Below, piece after piece: positions 38,571 to 47,105 of a stretch of DNA of 64,000 bases. Source of the DNA: Colwellia sp. TT2012 (GTDB taxonomy: Bacteria > Pseudomonadota > Gammaproteobacteria > Enterobacterales > Alteromonadaceae). How positions within the stretch are numbered: the stretch's first letter is position 1; every line of letters starts with the position of its first letter. The DNA lies in contig NZ_LJYX01000017.1 in NCBI RefSeq assembly GCF_001440345.1, forward strand, positions 186,001 to 250,000, read 5' to 3'. The notes beneath the pieces are model-generated. The model was not told the DNA's origin. It ran no database searches and worked only from the letters and a program-made list of their open reading frames with translations. The translations under genes were made by a program, and so were the position numbers.

Positions 38571-38976
38571 AAAAGTCTCAATATAAAGTAACTAAAGCCG
38601 TACTTTGATTGTCGAAAGAACACGGCATCAGTAAAGTAAGTCTAAAAAATTGACGGCATTTTACCACTGAGGGTAAGTTAATTCATCACTTTGATGTAAT
38701 TAAATAGCTTATCTTTGAAAACAATGACAGTACTTAAAATACACTGGTAAATTTCTATTTATTAGCCGATATCTGCGGCTGATAAAAATTAGCAGATAGA
38801 GAGTATTTAATAAAATAGTGGACTTGAAGCAGTGAATCTGCACAGCTTGTAAAAATAGATAATATAAAGAAAGGTATTAAGAGTGCTGGATGTTTCTTGA
38901 TAAGAGCAGGCTTGAAGCTTTTCGAATCATAAACATTGCTATTGTTATTTACTTTCATAATTAAATAACAATAAAG
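38571..38976. other. Intergenic region between gltX and the tRNA-Val array
   Basis: No supported gene is visible. A stretch at about 38818-38853 shares blocks with the tRNA-Val genes (GTGGAC, CAGTGA and CTTGTAA in the same order), possibly a decayed copy. A 67-codon open frame on the minus strand covers it, without a ribosome-binding site or family match. Confidence 0.45.
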
Positions 38977-39052
38977 TGGTGGACGATACTGGGCTTGAAC
39001 CAGTGACCCCCGCCTTGTAAGGGCGGTGCTCTCCCAACTGAGCTAATCGTCC
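38977..39052 (-). tRNA. tRNA-Val (TAC), copy 5 in transcription order
   Basis: This is a 76-nt cloverleaf with encoded CCA. Acceptor GGACGAT pairs with ATCGTCC; the D-arm is GCTC/GAGC, the anticodon stem CCGCC/GGCGG with loop CTTACAA (anticodon TAC, valine), and the T-arm ACTGG/CCAGT with TTCAAGC. Confidence 0.97.
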
Positions 39053-39123
39053 ATTTTGAGTTTTAATTCTTTATGGAAAAAGAATGTCTATCTTTACTAG
39101 GGTAATTTTCTTGGCAAGAAAAT

Positions 39124-39199
39124 TGGTGGACGATACTGGGCTTGAACCAGTGACCCCCGCCTTGTAAGGGCGGTGCTCTCCCAACTGAGCTAATCGTCC
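39124..39199 (-). tRNA. tRNA-Val (TAC), copy 4
   Basis: Same 76-nt sequence as the neighbouring copies, with anticodon TAC and encoded CCA. No base difference is seen. Confidence 0.97.
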
Positions 39200-39268
39200 A
39201 TTTTGAGTTTTAATTCTTTATGGAAAAAGAATGTATCTTTACTATGGTAATTTTCTTAGTAAGAAAAT

Positions 39269-39344
39269 TGGTGGACGATACTGGGCTTGAACCAGTGACC
39301 CCCGCCTTGTAAGGGCGGTGCTCTCCCAACTGAGCTAATCGTCC
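39269..39344 (-). tRNA. tRNA-Val (TAC), copy 3
   Basis: Same 76-nt sequence as the neighbouring copies, with anticodon TAC and encoded CCA. Confidence 0.97.
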
Positions 39345-39415
39345 ATTTTGAGTTTTAATTCTTTATGGAAAAGAATGTATATCTTTTTCTATGGTAATTT
39401 TCTTAGCAAGAAAAT

Positions 39416-39491
39416 TGGTGGACGATACTGGGCTTGAACCAGTGACCCCCGCCTTGTAAGGGCGGTGCTCTCCCAACTGAGCTAATCGTCC
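39416..39491 (-). tRNA. tRNA-Val (TAC), copy 2
   Basis: Same 76-nt sequence as the neighbouring copies, with anticodon TAC and encoded CCA. Confidence 0.97.
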
Positions 39492-39545
39492 ATTTTGAGT
39501 TTTAATTCTTTAATGGAAAGAATAAAAGTATACTTAAAAATAAAA

Positions 39546-39621
39546 TGGTGGACGATACTGGGCTTGAACCAGTGACCCCCGCCTTGTAAGGGCGGTGCTC
39601 TCCCAACTGAGCTAATCGTCC
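39546..39621 (-). tRNA. tRNA-Val (TAC), copy 1, nearest the promoter
   Basis: Same 76-nt sequence as the other copies. It is the first to be transcribed, 57 nt after the -10 hexamer. Confidence 0.97.
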
Positions 39622-39678
39622 ATTTTACTTTTAACACTGCAACGTTTTAGGTTAGACCGTCTGCGTTTCAGTGGGCGT

Positions 39679-39706
39679 ATTATAGGGAGATAGAAAAAGC
39701 TGTCAA
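39679..39706 (-). promoter_or_regulatory. Strong sigma-70 promoter of the tRNA-Val operon
   Basis: Reading leftward, TTGACA (39701-39706) and TATAAT (39679-39684) are both perfect consensus, with a 16-nt spacer. The discriminator that follows is GC-rich (ACGCCC), as at stringently controlled stable-RNA promoters. Confidence 0.92.
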
Positions 39707-39824
39707 CACAAAAGCGGTAAATTTATTGATTTATTTCAAAAAATCATAGTTTTGATTTTTTTTCAGCCATAACGCTGCTTTAGTATGCATAAAACATTAA
39801 TTTTAGTCGCTTTAATTTGAAAGT

Positions 39825-41156
39825 CTAAAATGGCTGACCGACCATCAGCCAAGTACTTGTGCCTTCATTTGAACGGGTAAAGTCTAGTCGCACGACAATA
39901 CCAGCGGTAAGCGCCCGCAATGAAACACCGACATCAGCTTTCCAATCAGAAAATAAAGTATCGCGATGAAAGGTTGGTGATACCCTGCCCCCTTCGACAT
40001 ATAATACGGCTTGCAACCAATCAAGGTTTAGAAACTTTAACCAGCGGACATCGGCAATAGGGTTATAATCTAAGGTCATTCTGTATTCCGCCGTTGCATA
40101 AATAACCGCTTTATCATGAAAGCGATTTTGCCTATAACCGCGTAGCCGATACATGCCACCTAATGTTGCCCCTTCAAGAAAAGGTGCATTATTGCTGACT
40201 AGGCTATTTCCTGCATCATCTAGGGTATCTTGCCAGCTTGGCGAGTAACCAAGCCAAGCATTAACAGCAATAATATTTTGTTTCGCAAATGAAGTAGCCC
40301 CTAAAGAAAAATACTTACTGGCTTCTATTTCAATAAAGCTCCACCGCTCTTTCGACTCTAACCACTGAGGGTTATAACTAAAGGCGATATATTGTGAACT
40401 ACCTTGGCTTGGGTTAACCGGAAAGTCGGTATTATCATAAAGCAGGCCTAACTCGAGCCCATGAACAGCACCAGCAAGTTCACCTTCTTCACTTCTATAT
40501 TGCTGGTAACGATTGAACTGCCGAGCAATTAAAATACTGGTACCTGTCTTAAACGGGTTCCAGTCAGCTTGTTGCACATCATCAATTAATAACCCGCCCT
40601 GTAGCTGGTAGCTGGCCATACTTTGCTTTTGTGCACTGCCCCAGGGCAAAACATACTCTAATTTCACCTCCCACCAATTACTCGAACCGCTTGCTTGGAT
40701 AAAATCATCAAAGCTTGAATCATTAGACCCTGCTCGAGGCGTTGCGCTAACGTCTCCCGGCAAGGGGGAATAGGCACGTAATAATGGAAACTCGCCCATC
40801 ATAGCAATCGCACTAAAAAAAAAGCGCTCACTATCTAAAATACGATAGTTCCACAAGCTTAATCCAAAACCTTTAGTATCCCCGCCACCATAAACTGTGC
40901 CTCCTATCGTCATTTGTTTTTGATACAAGCCGGTTGCCATTGCGCCAACACCGATAACTGTGCCCAAATCATCGGTACTAAAAGCATAGGGCAGCACTAA
41001 ACTTTCCCGTGGTTTAGTGTTTTCTTGCCTTGCTACCGAATACTTGACCTGACTGGGCGGCTTAGCTTGCACATTAGCGATAGCCGTAATCTGCAATGCA
41101 CTAACTAACGATACTGTAGCGATATTGGCAAAATATCGAGGAACTTTGAAACTCAT
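39825..41156 (-). CDS. BamA/TamA-like outer-membrane barrel without POTRA domains
   Basis: This 443-residue exported protein (signal peptide to about residue 31, VQA) is predicted to form an Omp85-type barrel. TLGGMYRLRGYRQNRF near residue 340 resembles the conserved loop-6 LRGY/RGF motif, and the C-terminus ends in WLMVGQPF, a terminal aromatic as in barrel signals. There are no POTRA repeats, so it differs from BamA and TamA and resembles the shorter surface-antigen group. It lies 22 nt after a DUF3313 lipoprotein gene on the same strand and is likely co-expressed with it. Confidence 0.8.
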   Translation of the reverse strand: MSFKVPRYFANIATVSLVSALQITAIANVQAKPPSQVKYSVARQENTKPRESLVLPYAFSTDDLGTVIGVGAMATGLYQKQMTIGGTVYGGGDTKGFGLSLWNYRILDSERFFFSAIAMMGEFPLLRAYSPLPGDVSATPRAGSNDSSFDDFIQASGSSNWWEVKLEYVLPWGSAQKQSMASYQLQGGLLIDDVQQADWNPFKTGTSILIARQFNRYQQYRSEEGELAGAVHGLELGLLYDNTDFPVNPSQGSSQYIAFSYNPQWLESKERWSFIEIEASKYFSLGATSFAKQNIIAVNAWLGYSPSWQDTLDDAGNSLVSNNAPFLEGATLGGMYRLRGYRQNRFHDKAVIYATAEYRMTLDYNPIADVRWLKFLNLDWLQAVLYVEGGRVSPTFHRDTLFSDWKADVGVSLRALTAGIVVRLDFTRSNEGTSTWLMVGQPF

Positions 41157-41178
41157 AAAATATGGCTATCCAATTAAC

Positions 41179-41877
41179 CTAGTTATTTTTTGGCAGATGA
41201 GCTTCATCATACTTAGTGCGTAATGCTTTAGCCCATTTTCTGATCATACGCTTGGCGTCGGCACGGTTAGATACGCGAGTAGCCCATTGATAATAACCGT
41301 TATCGCCCGCAACAGAAACATTAACGATACGCGCTAGTATCTCACCGCTTACACCATCATACAGCTCTAAAAACAAGGTAGCTTGCCCTGCCTCACTGGC
41401 ATAAGATTTAACATTGGCCGATGAGCTAAGATCCGGCGCAGCAACATCTAAATTAACAATGGCGGGTCTAATAACTAAGGTATTTGAGCTTACTTTATCA
41501 ACAATTGGAAACTTAGCATCTTTACTAAACTCTTCTTTAAAGACTTCATCAAACAATTTAGCGACATCGGCTTTAATACGCATGACATCTTTATCACGTA
41601 CCCGCGTCGATAATGAACTACTTGATCGGTTAAAATCACGCTGCCAATTTTTCTTAAAAGCAACGACACTAGGCAATATTTGTACTTTGTCGTACTCTGA
41701 GAAATCTACGCCTGCTTTTTTATAAGCAATCGTTGAACGAGTCGATTTTTTTAACTCCATGCCCTCTGGTGATAACTGTGGTGCATTGGCTAGATTAGTT
41801 GTAGTACAAGCCATAACCAGTGATGTCGCTAAAGCGATAATACTTAGTTTAAGACCCTGTTGTTTTTTCATATTCAT
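41179..41877 (-). CDS. DUF3313 lipoprotein
   Basis: This 232-residue lipoprotein has a signal ending LVMACTTT (Cys24). The domain after it, with YDKVQILPSVVAFKKNW and VNLDVAAPD, then AGQATLFLELYDGVSGEIL, matches DUF3313. Function is unknown. It sits between the large GPW-repeat protein (75 nt upstream, with a stem-loop) and the barrel gene (22 nt downstream), so it probably belongs to the same envelope module. Confidence 0.8.
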   Translation of the reverse strand: MNMKKQQGLKLSIIALATSLVMACTTTNLANAPQLSPEGMELKKSTRSTIAYKKAGVDFSEYDKVQILPSVVAFKKNWQRDFNRSSSSLSTRVRDKDVMRIKADVAKLFDEVFKEEFSKDAKFPIVDKVSSNTLVIRPAIVNLDVAAPDLSSSANVKSYASEAGQATLFLELYDGVSGEILARIVNVSVAGDNGYYQWATRVSNRADAKRMIRKWAKALRTKYDEAHLPKNN

Positions 41878-41919
41878 TCCTTTTGATTATCATGGCTAAG
41901 TTAAAATTAATTACTCGTT

Positions 41920-41943
41920 TTGAGGGCACTTTAGCGCCCTCAA
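41920..41943 (-). terminator. Stem-loop after the GPW-repeat gene
   Basis: TTGAGGGC and GCCCTCAA form a perfect 8-bp stem with an 8-nt loop, 10 nt past the stop. There is no T-run, so partial termination or RNA protection is possible. Confidence 0.5.
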
Positions 41944-41952
41944 TAAAGCATA

Positions 41953-44133
41953 CTATCTACCTCTGTGAACATTAGCCCGCGGCTGGTGTCCGCCTCGTGA
42001 CATATTACCCATTTGTCTGCCATGTAATTCACGGTTCATTCTTTGGTGATCAAATGAGCCTTTATTAACTCCTTGCCTGTTTAGCTGCTGAATAGGGCGA
42101 GTAGATGAATTAAACGTGCCTTGTTTAGGAATCGTCTGCCAATTTTTATTACTGCGCTTTTGCCACTGGCCATTTTCATGGCGCACCACGCTACCTTTGC
42201 TATCGGCAAAAACATTATTGGCTCTCTTTGACGAACTACGGGCTTTTTGGATAGTTTTATTCGATCGCGAGCTACTAGACAGTGCTTTTTTTGCATTACG
42301 ATGTTTATTGCTCGTATTATTGTATAAATTATTACGATGCGAATTATTATTACCAAGCTTATTACCACCAGAGCGATTGCCAATATTGTTATTCACGGTA
42401 TGTCGATTACCAATACTGGTTGAGTTACCTATATTGATGTCACCGTTGATGTTAATGGTATTGTGACCACCGCGATAACCGCCATGATAACCGCCGCCGT
42501 AACAACAACCACCACGATAATGATTATGATAACCACCACCCCAAACAATGCCGACACTAAAGAAAGGCCCACCCCAACTTACGCCAACATTCCAGCCAGT
42601 CCAAGGGTTATAACCAACATGTAACCCCCAGGTTGGCGGACGCGGGTAATACCAGCGACCATAATAAGGTGGGTAGTACCAACCAGTACCATAAATAGGC
42701 ACGCCATAATAAGGATATGACCACATATAACCTGGGGTATAACCGACATAAACCACTTCTGGGGTTGAGTCATATATTTTAACGTAAGTGGTATTATAGA
42801 CTGGTGAGCTCGGCGGAATTTGAGCAATGGCGGCTGCTGGAATAGTATCCGCCACTAACCAAGGGCCTTTGGCGTTATTGGCAACAAACCAAACACCATT
42901 ATCTACCGCAAAGAATTTACCCGCAACTTTTAATACTTGTGCGCTAGTATTAACCGCATAATCTACTTTAGTATCTTTGATATGAACAAATTTAGGCTCA
43001 CCATCATATTGTACCGTCAATTTGGCTTCACTACGCTTAATGGCGGCAGTTTGTGGTATTTGGGCATTTAATACCGCTTGATTAGCTTCATCGGTACCGG
43101 CAACAGAGACTCGTAAACCACCGATAGCAGAATCTGGCGGAATATCTTTAAAACTCTTCGGTAATTTATCCCCGCGGACAAAAACCCAAGGGCCTTGTTC
43201 ATTTTTACTTTTAAACCAACGTCCCGACAGCAATAAGTACATCTCGCCACTGGCTATTTCTCTAAGCCAAGGTGTTTCGGTATTTTTCACATAAAGTAAT
43301 TTACCGCCGGTTAAGCTGGTCCATGCGGCTGAACCATCAGAGACCACCAATTCGGTCGCTTTAGTGGCAGTCACTACTTGCGGTATTTTCTTCGGTTTTT
43401 GTTTATGAGCATCGGGGGCATCTTTCGCGATCATTTTCACTAAATCCGCGGGCGGATTATTAGTGACCTGCCAAGGACCCAGTTCATTACTAGCTTGATA
43501 CCAAATACTGCCACTGGTTAAATAGTATTGAGATTTATTGTTCACTTTAATAACGGCAAACTGAGTATTTAAGGCGCGTTGATAGGGACTATTCTCAATA
43601 TCTTTAAAAATGGGTTTACCGTCATAACTGAGCAATACTGCTAATTGATCTTTAAAGATAATTACCGGCGGATCATTTTTAATATTATCTAAACTCTTTT
43701 GCACTTCCTTTGAACTAGCAAGAGTGGCAGTAAGCTTAGATAAAGAGCCGGTAAAACTCGAATTTTGTAACTCTTGTTCGACAAACTCAGTAAATTCAGC
43801 TTCGTCAGAGTCTTTTGAATCAGGCCAACCGACCTTAATCACTTCAATGTTACTAATTATAACGGAGTTGGTATCACGGTCGGTTTCTATAGTGGATGAA
43901 AACCAAAACACCCCAAAAACAGGCTCTTTTTTATTCTTCAGCTCCAATTGCATCGCTGCTCGACCGGTTAGAATATTACCAACAAGTTTTTCCGGTTGCG
44001 GCTGATAAATAATTATGGTGGCTTTATCACCCGTTAACTCTTGTGGCCAAGAACTGGCATTGGCATTGGCATTACCAACAATTGCGCCAAGCAAAAGTAT
44101 GCTTAGCCAAAATTTAGTCAAAAAACTTTTCAT
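41953..44133 (-). CDS. Large exported protein with GPW repeats and low-complexity tail
   Basis: This 726-residue protein has a signal peptide (residues 1-26, NANA). Residues about 150-450 contain at least three related units built as YxVNxSxQVxKVxxKxYxxxxGxWYxxxNxxGPW (for example WYQASNELGPWQV, WFKSKNEQGPWVF, WFVANNAKGPWLV). A Tyr/Gly/Trp-rich segment follows (about 470-560), then a Gly/His/Asn-rich region with repeated INIGN and SIGNRH and a basic Arg/Ser/Asn tail to the end. It is sometimes annotated as autotransporter or carbohydrate-binding, but no enzymatic motif is seen and I assign no function. It is first in an envelope group with DUF3313 and a barrel. Confidence 0.78.
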   Translation of the reverse strand: MKSFLTKFWLSILLLGAIVGNANANASSWPQELTGDKATIIIYQPQPEKLVGNILTGRAAMQLELKNKKEPVFGVFWFSSTIETDRDTNSVIISNIEVIKVGWPDSKDSDEAEFTEFVEQELQNSSFTGSLSKLTATLASSKEVQKSLDNIKNDPPVIIFKDQLAVLLSYDGKPIFKDIENSPYQRALNTQFAVIKVNNKSQYYLTSGSIWYQASNELGPWQVTNNPPADLVKMIAKDAPDAHKQKPKKIPQVVTATKATELVVSDGSAAWTSLTGGKLLYVKNTETPWLREIASGEMYLLLSGRWFKSKNEQGPWVFVRGDKLPKSFKDIPPDSAIGGLRVSVAGTDEANQAVLNAQIPQTAAIKRSEAKLTVQYDGEPKFVHIKDTKVDYAVNTSAQVLKVAGKFFAVDNGVWFVANNAKGPWLVADTIPAAAIAQIPPSSPVYNTTYVKIYDSTPEVVYVGYTPGYMWSYPYYGVPIYGTGWYYPPYYGRWYYPRPPTWGLHVGYNPWTGWNVGVSWGGPFFSVGIVWGGGYHNHYRGGCCYGGGYHGGYRGGHNTININGDINIGNSTSIGNRHTVNNNIGNRSGGNKLGNNNSHRNNLYNNTSNKHRNAKKALSSSSRSNKTIQKARSSSKRANNVFADSKGSVVRHENGQWQKRSNKNWQTIPKQGTFNSSTRPIQQLNRQGVNKGSFDHQRMNRELHGRQMGNMSRGGHQPRANVHRGR

Positions 44134-44276
44134 ATCTTAATCCATTGTTATTAAAGCTTAAGGGCGGTAAAGTCACCATAAGAATCACAAACATAACATT
44201 TATACCCGTTTCACTTCAAGTGTGCTGGTACAAGGATACCAAGGCGATTCATATAACTATTTACCCCTCTATTATT

Positions 44277-44939
44277 TTATATTTTGAATTTAAAATTTAA
44301 AATAATAGTATTTTCCGTTGATGTCTGTAGGTAAACCAATTTAGTTTCATCGAGGTGATAACCAAAATCAAACTCCATATAAAATTGGCGGGTTTCTTCA
44401 CCATTAAAACCATAGGTATATTGTGGGTTTAACATCAAATAAAATTGCTCATTGATGTCATATTTAAAATAGCTTTGGGCAATAACAATTTTTGTTTCTT
44501 CAAATTTATCATTGGCTTCCCATGATTCCCCATAGGTTAGGCCAGCATATAATCTGAGATTTTTAGTCAGAGGCACTACCTGCAATACCCCAATGGTGGC
44601 ATAGTTAGAGGTAATACCGTCAATAGAGGTATCGGTGCCAGCATCAATATAGACCCCAGTGCCAGTTACCTTATTTGGGGTAAATAGCCTGATTCTATAA
44701 GCATCAAGATTCTTTTTTGCCTCAATCTTCCCTAAAAACCCCCAATCGCCTTTATTAATACCAAATTGAAAGGCCCCACCTAAACCATCGTTACCACCGG
44801 TTATGGCGCCACCGGTATATACCGCCATGGGATCAGATATATCCACCGATTGGTGAGATTTTTGTTCTTGTTGAGCTTGTAATAGGCAAGGTGCCGAAAG
44901 CAAGCTAACTATTAGGGTACTCATTGATAACTTATTCAT
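44277..44939 (-). CDS. Small exported beta-rich protein
   Basis: This 220-residue protein has a signal peptide (to about residue 22, LLQA). The rest alternates aromatic and hydrophobic residues and ends in ENTIILNFKFKI, a pattern like an outer-membrane beta-barrel closing with an aromatic strand. No family was recognised. It begins 3 nt after the hdeD-like stop and is clearly co-transcribed with it. Confidence 0.65.
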   Translation of the reverse strand: MNKLSMSTLIVSLLSAPCLLQAQQEQKSHQSVDISDPMAVYTGGAITGGNDGLGGAFQFGINKGDWGFLGKIEAKKNLDAYRIRLFTPNKVTGTGVYIDAGTDTSIDGITSNYATIGVLQVVPLTKNLRLYAGLTYGESWEANDKFEETKIVIAQSYFKYDINEQFYLMLNPQYTYGFNGEETRQFYMEFDFGYHLDETKLVYLQTSTENTIILNFKFKI

Positions 44940-44942
44940 TGT

Positions 44943-45527
44943 TTATTCCTGATTATTTTCAAGTTGACGAGCAATGCTTAGCAAAGCAAAGCCATCGAAA
45001 AGAAAGCTGATGCCAATAAGTAAACCAATAATCCAGGCAGAGCCAAAAGGCCAGCTATCAAAGACTAATACGCCAAGCACAAAAGATAATATGCCGTTAA
45101 ACAAACTAAACCACTTAGCCGAAGATTTAAGTTCAAAAGACCAAGCAATAGCGCTAAAACCACTAAAGATAAAATAAATGGCGATTAACAGGCCCAGCAT
45201 CGACAATACTATTGCGGGGTTTAGCAAAATAATAAAACCTAACATCGCCAGCACAAAAGGTTGCAGCCATAACGTCAAGACTTGGTTTTTTTGCTGTGTT
45301 CGACTTTGCCAAGCATTATGCGCTAATACTAGGCTTGCTAATAAAAAAATGCCGCCAACAAAGCTATTAAAGGTCATGCCAATGACATTAGGCGCTAACA
45401 TAGCCAACACGCCAATGATGATCATCACTATGCCGGTAGTTTTTGCATTCTTTGCTATGACTTGATTAAGATGGGTTAAGTTGACTGATTGATCAGGTTG
45501 AACTGAGTTATCCATAATGTCGCTCAT
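44943..45527 (-). CDS. HdeD/DUF308 membrane protein
   Basis: This 194-residue protein has six predicted membrane helices in three pairs, with GMTFNSFVGGIFLLASLVLA and RQLENNQE at the C-terminus, matching the DUF308/HdeD family. HdeD affects acid tolerance at high density in E. coli; the role here is unknown. It is first in the leftward group and divergent from the barrel gene at 45839. Confidence 0.83.
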   Translation of the reverse strand: MSDIMDNSVQPDQSVNLTHLNQVIAKNAKTTGIVMIIIGVLAMLAPNVIGMTFNSFVGGIFLLASLVLAHNAWQSRTQQKNQVLTLWLQPFVLAMLGFIILLNPAIVLSMLGLLIAIYFIFSGFSAIAWSFELKSSAKWFSLFNGILSFVLGVLVFDSWPFGSAWIIGLLIGISFLFDGFALLSIARQLENNQE

Positions 45528-45838
45528 GCGGTAAATATCCTTTGATGCATATGTTCTGTAACATTTAAGTTAACAAAAAAACATAACCAGCTGTATTCTC
45601 TATTAAAAAAGTGATATCTGCAAGCTACTTTTCAGCCAATTTTTCTGGCTTTATCCTAGATGATGAATTAATCTAGCTTGGCTCTGGCAGGGCGGAATAT
45701 AACCGTTCGAACGCTGCTACTAAAACCTGCTTTAGGTTTGTAGTTTCAATATGTTAGTAATAAAAATGAATTGACCCGATTAAGGTATTGAATAAGGGTC
45801 ACACTTAATCTCAAAACAAAATAAATAAGGACATCAAG
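45528..45838. other. Divergent promoter region hdeD/barrel
   Basis: No gene is present in 311 bases. A hairpin is visible with AAACCT/AGGTTT arms (45723-45739) framed by CTAC and GTAG. A GTTCGAAC palindrome lies near 45704. These could be operators shared by the two divergent operons; no family-specific site was recognised. Confidence 0.45.
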
Positions 45839-47062
45839 GTGAAATTAAATAGCGCATTCATGTTATCGGTTTTTGTACCAATACTTTTCTTAGCCATGAC
45901 AACAACAAATACTCATGCAACTTCATTTATTGATAAGTATATGTTCGACCCCGATGACGGTATGTTAGATGCAAGTCGCTACCTTTCTGAAGTACCCTTA
46001 GGATTTCTACCTGTACCAACCATAATAACAGAGCCAGCAACTGGTAATGGTTTAGCATTGTTAGGGGTGTTTTTTCATGAATCTGATGAACAAAAAAAAC
46101 AACGAATTACGCACAGCAGCAGTAAACATTTTGTCTTGCCCAGTAATATTTCTTTAGTGGGCGCTGGTGCTACCGCTAACGGCAGTAAAGGTTTTGGTTT
46201 TGGTCACATGGGTTTTTGGCTTAAAGATACCGTGCGTTACAAAGGTTATCTGCTGTACAGCGATTTTAATTTAGACTTTTATTCATTAGGTGGTACCGAT
46301 CTAAAGCGGCCAATTGAGCTAAATATCAATGGCCCGATAGTATTACAAGAATTGAAAATGCGCCTTGGAGAAAGTAAATGGTTTCTTGGCGGTCGTCAGG
46401 TCTATAGAAGCGTAGAAACGAGTTTAGCTAACGTTAAAAATGTCAGTTTACTTCCTACTGATTCTTTGAATGATACGGTCAATAATTTTCTTGACCAACA
46501 TTTATCTCAATCAGTGACAACCTCGGGTTTAGGTCTACTGGCTGAGTATGACTCAAGAAATAACCCGATGAACCCTGAGTACGGTTATGATTATCAACTG
46601 CATATTACTCGCTTTGATGACACCATAGGCAGTGATGTTGACTACATGAGTTATCATTTTGAAGGGTTGAATTACTGGCAATTATCGAAAAATTTTCTTT
46701 TTGCCTTAAGGCTGCAATACGACGGTGTCAATGCCAATGATGATGTAAACTTGCCTTCTTACGTGCCGCCAAGTGTTGATTTAAGAGGTGTACCCGCGAT
46801 GAGATATCAAGGTAATAAGGTTGCGGTTTCTGAGATTGAATTCACTTACAAATATAACTATCGGTGGAAGTTTAATGTCTTTACCGGTGTAGGTAGAGCA
46901 GCACAGAGTTTTAGTGAATTAAGCAGTGCTGAATCGGTACATAACTACGGTGTTGGTTTTCGTTATTTAATTGCTAAACGTTATGGTTTTACCATGGGCA
47001 CCGATTTAGCGAAAGGGCCTGAGGATACGGTAATTTACATTCAAGCTGGTTCTACTTGGTAA
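45839..47062 (+). CDS. BamA-like outer-membrane barrel (surface antigen type)
   Basis: This 407-residue exported protein starts with GTG (AAGGACATC upstream) and has a signal peptide to about residue 28. No POTRA domain is seen. The beta-barrel region opens FLPVPTIITEPATGNGLALLG, contains YDSRNNPMNPEYG (the conserved DSRxxPxxPxxG motif of the Omp85 surface-antigen group) and a loop VPAMRYQGNK, and ends in AGSTW. It is divergent from the hdeD group and 43 nt upstream of a porin-like gene. Confidence 0.82.
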   Translation: MKLNSAFMLSVFVPILFLAMTTTNTHATSFIDKYMFDPDDGMLDASRYLSEVPLGFLPVPTIITEPATGNGLALLGVFFHESDEQKKQRITHSSSKHFVLPSNISLVGAGATANGSKGFGFGHMGFWLKDTVRYKGYLLYSDFNLDFYSLGGTDLKRPIELNINGPIVLQELKMRLGESKWFLGGRQVYRSVETSLANVKNVSLLPTDSLNDTVNNFLDQHLSQSVTTSGLGLLAEYDSRNNPMNPEYGYDYQLHITRFDDTIGSDVDYMSYHFEGLNYWQLSKNFLFALRLQYDGVNANDDVNLPSYVPPSVDLRGVPAMRYQGNKVAVSEIEFTYKYNYRWKFNVFTGVGRAAQSFSELSSAESVHNYGVGFRYLIAKRYGFTMGTDLAKGPEDTVIYIQAGSTW

Positions 47063-47105
47063 CTATTACCAATAAATGAAGAAAGCAAAACAGGAGAAAT
47101 AATAA

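Larger units (their letters stand above)
38977..39621. repeat. Tandem array: five tRNA-Val genes with near-identical spacers
   Basis: The repeat unit is about 145-147 bp for the first three intervals and 130 bp for the last. Spacers share TTTTGAGTTTTAATTCTTTA, GGAAAAGAATGT and GGTAATTTTCTT, with single-base changes and small indels. This indicates duplication of tRNA plus spacer as a unit. Confidence 0.93.

Noticed and set aside
38755-38958. Minus-strand 67-codon frame between gltX and the tRNA array
   Set aside because: It has no ribosome-binding site and no family resemblance, and it overlaps a possible tRNA remnant.
38977-39621. Evenly spaced repeats as a CRISPR array
   Set aside because: The repeat is a full tRNA-Val gene and the spacers are near-identical to each other, the opposite of a CRISPR array.
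42081-42466. Open frames on both strands over the tail of the GPW-repeat gene
   Set aside because: They are by-products of the biased Asn/His/Gly/Arg-rich tail; no start signals are seen.
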